Position numbers and translations under genes: made by a program. DNA of 20,097 bases, taken from the NCBI GenBank assembly GCA_964544605.1, contig CAZJBX010000036.1, forward strand, positions 1 to 20,097, read 5' to 3'. The first letter of the stretch is position 1. Each line of letters begins with the position of its first letter. Source of the stretch: JAMIFN01 sp964544605. GTDB taxonomy: Bacteria; Pseudomonadota; Gammaproteobacteria; Burkholderiales; Burkholderiaceae_C. Positions 14,003-20,097 of this stretch are shown here, in pieces. Under the pieces are notes generated by a model. The model saw nothing but the letters and a program-made list of their open reading frames with translations. It ran no database searches and had not been told where the DNA came from.

Positions 14003-14019
14003 GCCGCTACTATAGCGGC
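14003..14019 (-). promoter_or_regulatory. Dyad and possible -10 in the exbB leader
   Basis: GCCGCTA (14003-14009) pairs with TAGCGGC (14013-14019) around a three-base loop. Read on the - strand it contains TATAGT, a possible -10 box of the exbB promoter. No convincing -35 lies at the right distance. The dyad could be an operator or a short RNA hairpin. Confidence 0.3.
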
Positions 14020-14050
14020 AGCAGGGGCAAGCGGCCCGCGCTCAGTCCTG

Positions 14051-14086
14051 TTTTAAAAGAAGAAAACCCGCAAAAGCGGGCTTTCC
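14051..14086 (-). terminator. Rho-independent terminator of the ETF-QO gene
   Basis: On the - strand CCCGC, loop TTTT and GCGGG (14080-14067) are followed by a T-rich tract (TTTTCTTCTTTT), about 50 bases after the ETF-QO stop. This is a standard intrinsic terminator and separates that gene from exbB. Confidence 0.8.
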
Positions 14087-14133
14087 TTGGGTCTGTGGGC
14101 TGCGGGCTTGAGGCCCCAGCCCGCAGCGCAGGC

Positions 14134-15840
14134 TTACATGGAGCCGTAGTTGGGGCCACCGCCGCCTTCGGGCGCAACCCAGACGATGTTTTGCGTCGGG
14201 TCTTTGATGTCGCAGGTTTTGCAATGCACGCAGTTTTGCGCGTTGATTTGCAGGCGCTGCGCGCCGCCGCCTTTGCTCTCATCTTGCACAAATTCGTACA
14301 CACCAGCGGGGCAATAGCGTTGCTCAGGGCCAGCGTATTGCGAGAGGTTGATGCGCACGGGCACGCTGTCATCTTTCAGCGTGAGGTGGGCGGGTTGGTT
14401 TTCCTCGTGGTTGGTGTTGCTCAAAAAGACGCTGGAGAGGCGGTCGAAGGTGAGCTTGCCATCGGGCTTGGGGTAGTCGATGGGCTTGCATTCAGAGGCG
14501 GGCTTGAGGCGGGCGCTGTCAGGCAGGTCGTTGTGCAGGGTGTAGGGCACATGGCCGCGCAGCAGCACTTGTTCAAAGCCGTTCATGATGGTGGCGGTAA
14601 TCAGACCTTTTTTGAACCAGTTTTTGAAGTTGCGTGAGCTGTTGAGCTCTTTGTAGAGCCAACTGTCTTCAAACAATTCGGGATAGGCGGTCAGCTCGTC
14701 TTGGCTGCGGCCAGCGGCCACGGCTTCAAACGCAGCTTCAGCGGCCAACATGCCGGTTTTAATGGCCGAGTGCGAGCCTTTGATGCGGGCCACATTCAAG
14801 TAACCGGCATCGCAGCCGACCAAAGCGCCACCGGGGAATACAGTTTTTGGCAGGCTGTTGAGGCCGCCGGCAGCAATGGCGCGGGCACCGTAGGCCACGC
14901 GTTTGCCGTGGGCAATGCCTTTGCCCTCATCGCCTTCGAGGTAGTAGCGGATGTTGGGGTGGGTTTTCCAGCGCTGGAATTCCTCAAAGGGGCTGAGGTA
15001 GGGGTTGCTGTAGTTCAGGCCCGTGATGAAGCCCAAGAAAACTTGGTTGTTTTCAGCGTGGTAGAGGAAAGCGCCGCCGTAGCAGTCGTTCTCCATGGGC
15101 CAGCCAGCGGTGTGTACCACCAAACCGGGCTCGTGGCGGGCGGGGTCGATTTCCCACACTTCTTTGATGCCGAGGCCGTAGGTTTGGGGGTCGCTATCGG
15201 CATCGAGTTTGAATTTGGCAATCAGCTCGCGGCCCAATTGACCACGGGCGCCTTCGGCAAAGATGGTGTATTTGCCCAGCAGCTCCATGCCCAGTTGGAA
15301 ATCGCCTGTGGGCTCGCCGTCTTTGCCTATGCCCATATTGCCTGTGGCCACGCCTTTGACACGACCTTCTTCGTCATAGAGCACTTCAGCGGCGGCAAAG
15401 CCTGGGAAGATTTCCACTTCGAGGGCTTCGGCTTGTTCGGCCAACCAGCGGGTGACTTCACCCAAGCTGACGATGTAGTTGCCGTGGTTTTGCAAAGAGC
15501 CAGGCAGCATGAAGTTGGGCGTGCGGAAGCCTTTTTTCTCGCTCAAAAAGAGCATGGCGTCATCGGTCACTTCTTGGCGCAGGGGTGCGCCTTTTTCTTT
15601 CCAGTCAGGAATCAGCTCGCTGATGGCTTTGGGGTCCATGACCGCGCCTGAGAGGATGTGCGCGCCAGGCTCAGAGCCTTTTTCGAGCACGACCACAGAA
15701 ATCTCTTGGTTTTTTTCTGCGGCCAATTGCTTGAGGCGGATGGCGGTGGACAAACCAGCGGGGCCGCCGCCGACGATGACCACATCGTATTCCATGGATT
15801 CACGGGGGCCGTATTGGGCCAAAATTTCTTCACGGGTCAT
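14134..15840 (-). CDS. Electron transfer flavoprotein-ubiquinone oxidoreductase (568 aa)
   Basis: ETF-QO passes electrons from reduced electron transfer flavoprotein to membrane ubiquinone, linking fatty-acid and amino-acid oxidation to respiration. The FAD-binding motif is YDVVIVGGGPAGLSTAIRL (Gly24-x-Gly26-x-x-Gly29). The middle carries VLEKGSEPGAHILSGAVMDP, AEGARGQLGREL, and TGLNYSNPYLSPFEEFQRWK from the quinone/membrane region. GGALVGCDAGYLNVARIKG is typical. The C-terminal 4Fe-4S domain has RYCPAGVYEF and NCVHCKTCDIKDPTQNI, giving the four cysteine ligands. The length equals family norms. The start at 15840 has only a poor ribosome site. It is monocistronic here, with its own terminator. 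It is often named etfD or etf-qo, so the symbol is left blank. Confidence 0.96.
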   Translation of the reverse strand: MTREEILAQYGPRESMEYDVVIVGGGPAGLSTAIRLKQLAAEKNQEISVVVLEKGSEPGAHILSGAVMDPKAISELIPDWKEKGAPLRQEVTDDAMLFLSEKKGFRTPNFMLPGSLQNHGNYIVSLGEVTRWLAEQAEALEVEIFPGFAAAEVLYDEEGRVKGVATGNMGIGKDGEPTGDFQLGMELLGKYTIFAEGARGQLGRELIAKFKLDADSDPQTYGLGIKEVWEIDPARHEPGLVVHTAGWPMENDCYGGAFLYHAENNQVFLGFITGLNYSNPYLSPFEEFQRWKTHPNIRYYLEGDEGKGIAHGKRVAYGARAIAAGGLNSLPKTVFPGGALVGCDAGYLNVARIKGSHSAIKTGMLAAEAAFEAVAAGRSQDELTAYPELFEDSWLYKELNSSRNFKNWFKKGLITATIMNGFEQVLLRGHVPYTLHNDLPDSARLKPASECKPIDYPKPDGKLTFDRLSSVFLSNTNHEENQPAHLTLKDDSVPVRINLSQYAGPEQRYCPAGVYEFVQDESKGGGAQRLQINAQNCVHCKTCDIKDPTQNIVWVAPEGGGGPNYGSM

Positions 15841-15891
15841 GCTTAAAACGCCTTTGTGCTGAAATAAATTGAAGGAAAAAGAGTAGCGGCC

Positions 15892-15897
15892 ATTGTA
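15892..15897 (-). promoter_or_regulatory. Possible -10 box for the ETF-QO gene
   Basis: On the - strand TACAAT lies about 52 bases before the ATG, in the 123-base gap after dusA. The position 17 bases upstream reads GCTGGC, a poor -35, so this is only a candidate. Confidence 0.35.
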
Positions 15898-15963
15898 GAG
15901 CAGACGGCAGGCGGCCAGCTTCGTTGAAGTGGACTAAGACCGCCCTGCCCTGCGGCGCTGCCT

Positions 15964-16971
15964 TCACGCGCCAGCCAAGGCCGCTTGCGCGCGCGCATAA
16001 ACGCTGGCGGCGCTGTCGTTTTTGAGGCGGTGGTCGCTCCAAACTTGGCGCCACAAACGCCCCCCTTTTTGGCCGTGGTAGAGGCCGAGCATATGGCGCG
16101 CAATGGCATACCAAGGCGTGCCGTGGGCGGCAGCTTCGCGCTCCATATAGGCCAGCATGGCCTGCTCGACCTCGGCCCGTGTGGGCGGCGCGGCGCTGCT
16201 GCCAAAGTAGGCGCTGTCCCAAGTGGCCATGTGGTAAGGCTGGTGGTAGGCTTTGCGCCCCACCATCACGCCGTCCAGCACTTGCAGTTGTGCGGCAATG
16301 GTGGCTTCGTCATTGATGCCGCCATTGATGGCAATGGTCAAGTGCGGGAAGTCTTGCTTGAGCTGGGCCACGACGCCATAGCGCAGGGGCGGAATCTCGC
16401 GGTTGTCTTTGGGCGAGAGGCCATCCAGCCAGGCATTGCGGGCGTGCACGATAAAGACCTCGCAGCCCGCTGCCGCCACCGTGCCCACAAAATCGCGCAC
16501 AAAGTCATCGCTTTCAATGCGGTCGATGCCAATGCGGTGCTTGACGGTGACGGGCAAATCGCAGGCATCGCGCATGGCTTTGACGCAATCGGCCACCAAA
16601 GCGGGTTCGGCCATAAGGCAAGCGCCAAACGCACCGCGCTGCACACGGGGCGAGGGGCAGCCGCAGTTCAAATTCACCTCGTCATAGCCCCAGTCTTGCG
16701 CCAGCTTGGCACAGTGAGCCAGATCTTTGGGATCGCTGCCGCCCAATTGCAGGGCCAGCGGGTGCTCCTCTGCGTTGAAGCGCAAATGCCGTGGCACATC
16801 GCCGTGCAGCAAAGCGCCTGTGGTCACCATTTCGGTGTAGAGCAAGGTGTGGCGGGTGATGAGGCGGTGCAGATAGCGGCAGTGTCTATCAGTCCAATCC
16901 ATCATCGGCGCAACGGACAAGCGCCAAGGGGAATGCAGGCTTGCGCCCTGCTCTAGGACTGGCTCACTCAT
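15964..16971 (-). CDS. dusA: tRNA-dihydrouridine(20/20a) synthase DusA (335 aa)
   Basis: DusA reduces uridine to dihydrouridine in the D-loop of tRNA with FMN and NADPH. The start at 16971 gives MSEPVLEQGASLHSPW and places the conserved WRLSVAPMMDWTDRHCRYL at residues 16-34. An upstream ATG at 17040 would add 23 residues that overlap the oxygenase gene and match no family start. The motif VNLNCGCPSPRVQRGAFGA holds the catalytic Cys105. FMN and substrate motifs include VTVKHRIGID, FIVHARNAWLDGLSPK, NREIPPLRYG, INGGI and GVMVGRKAYHQP. YTEM and LQLGGSDP are also present. The length fits DusA (about 330). The ATG overlaps the stop of the preceding 2OG oxygenase gene by eight bases, so the two are co-transcribed. 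Confidence 0.95.
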   Translation of the reverse strand: MSEPVLEQGASLHSPWRLSVAPMMDWTDRHCRYLHRLITRHTLLYTEMVTTGALLHGDVPRHLRFNAEEHPLALQLGGSDPKDLAHCAKLAQDWGYDEVNLNCGCPSPRVQRGAFGACLMAEPALVADCVKAMRDACDLPVTVKHRIGIDRIESDDFVRDFVGTVAAAGCEVFIVHARNAWLDGLSPKDNREIPPLRYGVVAQLKQDFPHLTIAINGGINDEATIAAQLQVLDGVMVGRKAYHQPYHMATWDSAYFGSSAAPPTRAEVEQAMLAYMEREAAAHGTPWYAIARHMLGLYHGQKGGRLWRQVWSDHRLKNDSAASVYARAQAALAGA

Positions 16972-17734
16972 CGCTGGCTTGAAAGCCTTGGGCACGCAAG
17001 GTGATGACCAGGGTGTCGCGCCAGCCGCGCTCGCAACCATCGGCGGGCTGTATGGGCGTGCTTTCGTGGATGACGCGGTGGTCGTCCAGCAGCAGCACGC
17101 TCCACGGCTCGCTTAAGGTGAAGCGCTCGCCGTGCGATCCGTAGGCGGAAAAAACGCGGGTTTCACCGCCCTTGATGTGGTGGCGGCCCAGCATAAAAAC
17201 GGCGACCAAATCCACGCCGTCGCGGTGTGCGCCTTCGGGCGTGGGGCGGCCCATGCCGCCCGGCCCATTGTGGGTGAGGATGCGAAATTGGTGTGCCTCG
17301 GCATACCAAGTTTGCTCGCCTTTGTGGGCGCTGGCGGCCTGCCCCAGCCAGCCGAGCAATGCGGCCCAAGCGGGGTTGCCCAAGCTGGCGGCGCTGACGG
17401 GTTCAAACCAGCGTTCGATGCCGCCGTGCAGGGCGTTGTAATCGGTCGATTGCCAATGCGCCCGATGCGGCACCAATTCAGGTGCGGCGTGTGGGCGCAG
17501 CACATAAGAGGCGTGGCGGCGCTGGCGGTAGTTGCCGCCATCGAGCAAATGCGCATCGTCGGGCAAGTCGTCCCAGCAGGCCAGCAGGCGCTCTAAATCT
17601 GCCGCATCGCAGCCTGCCAAAGCCTGCACCGTGCTGGCGGCCAAGGGCGCAAAGCCTTGCGCTTGCAGGGCCGGCAGATAGCTGGCCTCGTCATACAGCG
17701 GCGGCGGCGGAGAGATAAAGCTGGGCGCGTTCAT
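16964..17734 (-). CDS. 2OG-Fe(II) dioxygenase family protein (256 aa)
   Basis: This resembles the 2OG-Fe_Oxy_2 family (PF10014), whose studied members hydroxylate free amino acids. The iron site is visible as PEGAHRDGVDLVAVFML with His170 and Asp172, and the distal VIHESTPI with His223. Arg236 or Arg239 in the segment WRDTLVITLR probably binds 2-oxoglutarate. The upstream block GNYRQRRHASYVL and the TDYNALHGGIERWFEP segment are typical of this family. No signal peptide is seen. It overlaps dusA by eight bases and follows grxD by 42 bases. The gap has a 5-bp hairpin (17744-17759) and no clear ribosome site for the ATG at 17734. The substrate cannot be inferred; the link with a tRNA-modifying enzyme may only be transcriptional. 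Confidence 0.82.
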   Translation of the reverse strand: MNAPSFISPPPPLYDEASYLPALQAQGFAPLAASTVQALAGCDAADLERLLACWDDLPDDAHLLDGGNYRQRRHASYVLRPHAAPELVPHRAHWQSTDYNALHGGIERWFEPVSAASLGNPAWAALLGWLGQAASAHKGEQTWYAEAHQFRILTHNGPGGMGRPTPEGAHRDGVDLVAVFMLGRHHIKGGETRVFSAYGSHGERFTLSEPWSVLLLDDHRVIHESTPIQPADGCERGWRDTLVITLRAQGFQASDE

Positions 17735-17776
17735 GGCAATAAGGCCGCTGAAGGGCGGCTGGTTTGCGTCAAAAAA

Positions 17777-18094
17777 TCAGGCTTCGGCCAGCAGTTTGTG
17801 CATCTCGCCTGACTCATACATTTCCAGCATGATGTCAGAGCCGCCGATGAATTCGCCTTTGAAGTAGAACTGCGGAATGGTGGGCCAGTTGCTATAGGTT
17901 TTGATGCCTTCGCGGATTTCAGGCTCTTCCAGCACATTCACGGTGGCGATGTCTTTGGGGTCCACGCCGCAGGTTTTCAAAATCTGCACCGCACGGCCTG
18001 AAAAGCCGCATTGGGGGAAGCTGGCCGTGCCCTTCATAAAGAGCAGGATGGGGTTGTTTTTAACCAATTGGTCGATGTGGTCTTGAACATTCAT
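17777..18094 (-). CDS. grxD: Monothiol glutaredoxin, Grx4 family (105 aa)
   Basis: This is a CGFS-type glutaredoxin that carries and transfers 2Fe-2S clusters in the cytoplasm. The active-site motif CGFS is at residues 29-32 in FMKGTASFPQCGFSGRAVQIL. WPTIPQFYFKGEFIGGSDIM (about 70-89) contains the cis-proline and the glutathione-binding GGSD. The length of 105 is normal for the single-domain bacterial form. The start ATG at 18094 is preceded by GGAG eight bases upstream. A TACAAT box lies in the 106-base gap after purL, so it probably has its own promoter. Confidence 0.96.
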   Translation of the reverse strand: MNVQDHIDQLVKNNPILLFMKGTASFPQCGFSGRAVQILKTCGVDPKDIATVNVLEEPEIREGIKTYSNWPTIPQFYFKGEFIGGSDIMLEMYESGEMHKLLAEA

Positions 18095-18130
18095 GGGGTG
18101 GACTCCAGTAGAAACAAAGAATGGCTAAAG

Positions 18131-18136
18131 ATTGTA
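18131..18136 (-). promoter_or_regulatory. Possible -10 box for grxD
   Basis: On the - strand TACAAT lies about 36 bases before the grxD start. No clear -35 is found 17 bases upstream, so the call is tentative. Confidence 0.35.
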
Positions 18137-18141
18137 GGCAG

Positions 18142-18181
18142 GGGCCGAAAACCGCACACTTTGGCGGCTTTGCTTCGGCCC
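18142..18181 (-). terminator. Hairpin after purL, possible terminator
   Basis: GGGCCGAA (18142-18149) pairs with TTCGGCCC (18174-18181), and an inner CCGC/GCGG stem lies inside. It starts about 20 bases after the purL stop. There is no T run after it, so it may act as a pause site or with Rho instead of as a classical terminator. Confidence 0.35.
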
Positions 18182-18200
18182 TGCTGCGGTTTGCAGCGCC

Positions 18201-20097
18201 TTAGCCGACAAAGCGGCGGGCGTTGCGGAACATTTCCATCCACGGGCTCATGGCGCTGATGCCGCCCGTTTGCGCCAAGTCCGTCCAGCTCATTTGCACA
18301 TTGCGGAAGACGCGCTCAGGGTGCGGCATCATGGCCGTGAAGCGCCCATCGGCGGTGGTGAAGGCCGTCAGGCCGCCCGCGCTGCCATTGGGGTTAAGGG
18401 GGTAGCGCTCGGTGGGCTGGCCGCTGCCATCCACATAGCGCATGGCGGCAATGGCTTGGCTGGCATCGCCACGGGCGGCAAAATTGGCATAGCCCTCACC
18501 ATGCGAAATAACGATGGGCAGACGGCTGCCAGCCATGCCTTGCAGGAAGATGCTGGGCGAGTCCATGATTTCCACCTGCGCCATGCGTGCTTCAAAGCGG
18601 TCTGAGATGTTTTGCGTGAAGCGCGGCCAAGCTTGTGCGCCGGGGATGATGTCGGCCAGCTCGGCAAACATTTGGCAGCCATTGCACACGCCAAGGGCAA
18701 AGGTGTCAGGGCGGGCAAAGAAAGCTTGGAAAGCCTCGGCCAAGGCGGGGTTGAAGGTGATGGAGCGGGCCCAGCCGATGCCTGCGCCCAAGGTGTCGCC
18801 ATAGCTGAAGCCGCCGCAGGCGACCAAGCCGACAAAATCAGGCAGCTTGGCGCGGCCTGTTTGCAAGTCGCTCATGTGGACATCCACGGCTTCAAAACCG
18901 GCCGCGTCAAAGGCATAGGCCATTTCCACCTGCGAGTTCACACCCTGCTCACGCAAAATCGCCATGCGCGGGCGGGCCGTGTGTACGGCGGGCGCAGTTT
19001 GCAGGCGCTCGGCCAGCGCGGGGCTGAGCTGCACATGCAGGGCGTTGCCCGCATCGGGCGCGCCAGCCAAAGCATGTTCGCTGTCGGCGCAGTCGGCATT
19101 GTCGCGCTGGCGGGCGATTTGCCAGCTCACGCTGTCCCACACCTGATGCAAATCGTGCAGGCTGGCCGCAAAAACTTTGCCCGCATCGCGCCAAACGCTG
19201 ATTTGCGGCGCTTTGCCGTCAAGCTGGGGCTTGCCAATGACATGGCTGATGCGGCCCAAACCGTGATCGCGCAGCACGGCCATCACGGCATCGCGCTCGG
19301 CCTGCGGCACTTGAATGACGATGCCCAGCTCCTCGCTGAACAGGGCTTGCAGGGTGGCCTCGTGACGGCGCGCGGCAATTTGTGTGGCCCAGTTTTTGGC
19401 ATCGCCCGTGTCCAGGCGGCTGTCATTCACGCCGTCACCTTGGGCCACCAGCATGTCCACATTCAGGGCCAGGCCGGTTTGCCCAGCAAAGGCCATTTCT
19501 GCCACTGCGGCCAACAAGCCGCCGTCGCTGCGGTCGTGGTAGGCCAAGATTTTGCCGCGCAGGGCGTTGATGGCCTGCACGCTTTTTTTCAGCAAATCGA
19601 CAGCGGGGATGTCGGGCACTTCTTGGCCCTCTTGCCCCAGCACTTGGCCCAGCACACTGCCGGCCATGCGGTTTTTGCCTTCGCCCAAGTCAATCAAAAT
19701 CAGGCTGGAATCGACGGCCTGCAATTGCGGCGTGAGTGTGCCCCGCACATCGTCAAGCGACACAAAGCCGCTGATGATGAGGGAGACGGGCGAGACGACT
19801 TTGCGCGGCTGGCCGTCCTCGCCCTGCCACTGCGTGCGCATAGAGAGGCTGTCTTTGCCCACAGGGATGCTGATGCCCAGCTCAGGGCACAAGTCCATGC
19901 CCACGGCCTTCACCGTGGCGTACAAATCAGCGTCTTCACCCGCTTCACCGCAGGCGGCCATCCAGTTGGCTGACAGCTTGACTTTGCCCAGCTCCATCGG
20001 CGCGGCCAGCAAGTTGGTGATGGTTTCTGCCACGGCCATGCGGCCAGAGGCAGGCGCATCCCAAGCCGCCAGCGGCGTGCGCTCGCCCATGGCCATG
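18201..20097 (-). CDS. purL: Phosphoribosylformylglycinamidine synthase, C-terminal part (cut by right window edge)
   Basis: PurL (FGAM synthase) converts FGAR to FGAM with glutamine and ATP, the fourth step of purine synthesis. About 632 of the usual roughly 1,300 residues are visible; the 5' part lies outside the window, and the ATG near 20096 is internal. The synthase domain shows GERTPLAAWDAPASGRMAVA, AAPMELGKVKLSANWM and GKDSLSMRTQW, then a second lobe with YHDRSDGGLLAAVAEMAFAG. The fused glutaminase domain begins near RPRMAILREQGVNSQVEM. It has ACGGFSYGD, the nucleophile cysteine in GVCNGCQM (codon 18684-18686), ISHGEGYANF and the catalytic His-Glu in MMPHPERVFRN. The one-piece large form is usual for Proteobacteria. 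The gene ends at TAA 18201-18203. Confidence 0.97.
   Translation of the reverse strand, partial: MAMGERTPLAAWDAPASGRMAVAETITNLLAAPMELGKVKLSANWMAACGEAGEDADLYATVKAVGMDLCPELGISIPVGKDSLSMRTQWQGEDGQPRKVVSPVSLIISGFVSLDDVRGTLTPQLQAVDSSLILIDLGEGKNRMAGSVLGQVLGQEGQEVPDIPAVDLLKKSVQAINALRGKILAYHDRSDGGLLAAVAEMAFAGQTGLALNVDMLVAQGDGVNDSRLDTGDAKNWATQIAARRHEATLQALFSEELGIVIQVPQAERDAVMAVLRDHGLGRISHVIGKPQLDGKAPQISVWRDAGKVFAASLHDLHQVWDSVSWQIARQRDNADCADSEHALAGAPDAGNALHVQLSPALAERLQTAPAVHTARPRMAILREQGVNSQVEMAYAFDAAGFEAVDVHMSDLQTGRAKLPDFVGLVACGGFSYGDTLGAGIGWARSITFNPALAEAFQAFFARPDTFALGVCNGCQMFAELADIIPGAQAWPRFTQNISDRFEARMAQVEIMDSPSIFLQGMAGSRLPIVISHGEGYANFAARGDASQAIAAMRYVDGSGQPTERYPLNPNGSAGGLTAFTTADGRFTAMMPHPERVFRNVQMSWTDLAQTGGISAMSPWMEMFRNARRFVG

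Noticed and set aside
14701..15651. Long + strand open frame opposite the ETF-QO gene
   Set aside because: Its protein has no family features and it mirrors the well-supported gene on the - strand; GC-rich codons create such shadows.
15985..16956. Long + strand open frame opposite dusA
   Set aside because: The - strand DusA has all family motifs; the opposite frame has none.
16972..17040. N-terminal extension of DusA to 17040
   Set aside because: The extra 23 residues overlap the oxygenase gene out of frame and do not resemble DusA.
18612..19973. Long + strand open frame (453 codons) opposite purL
   Set aside because: It is an antisense shadow of purL with His/Ala/Gln-rich nonsense composition and no recognisable domain.

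Overview
The window looks like a piece of a betaproteobacterial chromosome, most probably Comamonadaceae (Burkholderiales). The basis is the right half: exbB-exbD-lpxK order, an ETF-ubiquinone oxidoreductase with its own terminator, DusA, a CGFS monothiol glutaredoxin and a one-piece PurL with a fused glutaminase domain, all in GC-rich DNA. Genus and species cannot be read from the sequence.

Left half (1-11577, all on the + strand): a defence operon built around a type I restriction-modification system. In order it holds an internally deleted RhuM gene that enters from the left edge, an intact RhuM gene, a DinD-like Bro-N gene, hsdS, a GmrSD-type DUF262/DUF1524 nuclease gene, an internally deleted AlbA_2 (Schlafen-type) gene, a hipB-hipA toxin-antitoxin pair, hsdR, and a YgjP-type metalloprotease gene. 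Most neighbouring genes overlap by the four bases ATGA or by one base, so translation is probably coupled. hsdM is not in the window and is expected just to the left. A hairpin at 11640-11665 closes the operon.

The most interesting structure is the hipBA insertion. The first 94 bases around the hsdR start occur twice, at 6028-6121 and 7752-7845, with one mismatch. Between the copies lie a palindromic element, a promoter with candidate operator half-sites, hipB and hipA. The left copy is a dead 30-codon stub and the right copy opens the functional hsdR. The insertion therefore left the endonuclease subunit intact and placed it behind a promoter that HipB probably represses. A second notable signal is a set of short inverted repeats with 5-base loops inside three consecutive genes (both rhuM genes and dinD). 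In the rhuM pair they sit at the same codons but have different, still complementary arms.

Right half (11718-20097, all on the - strand): ordinary chromosomal genes. Read in their own direction they are purL (C-terminal half), grxD, a 2OG-Fe(II) oxygenase overlapping dusA, the ETF-QO gene with a terminator, and then exbB-exbD-lpxK. lpxK now ends convergently against the defence operon; in related bacteria a Trm112-like gene and kdsB commonly follow it. This suggests the defence island was inserted there. No rRNA, tRNA, CRISPR array, transposase or integrase was recognised, and there is no gene-free stretch longer than 300 bases.
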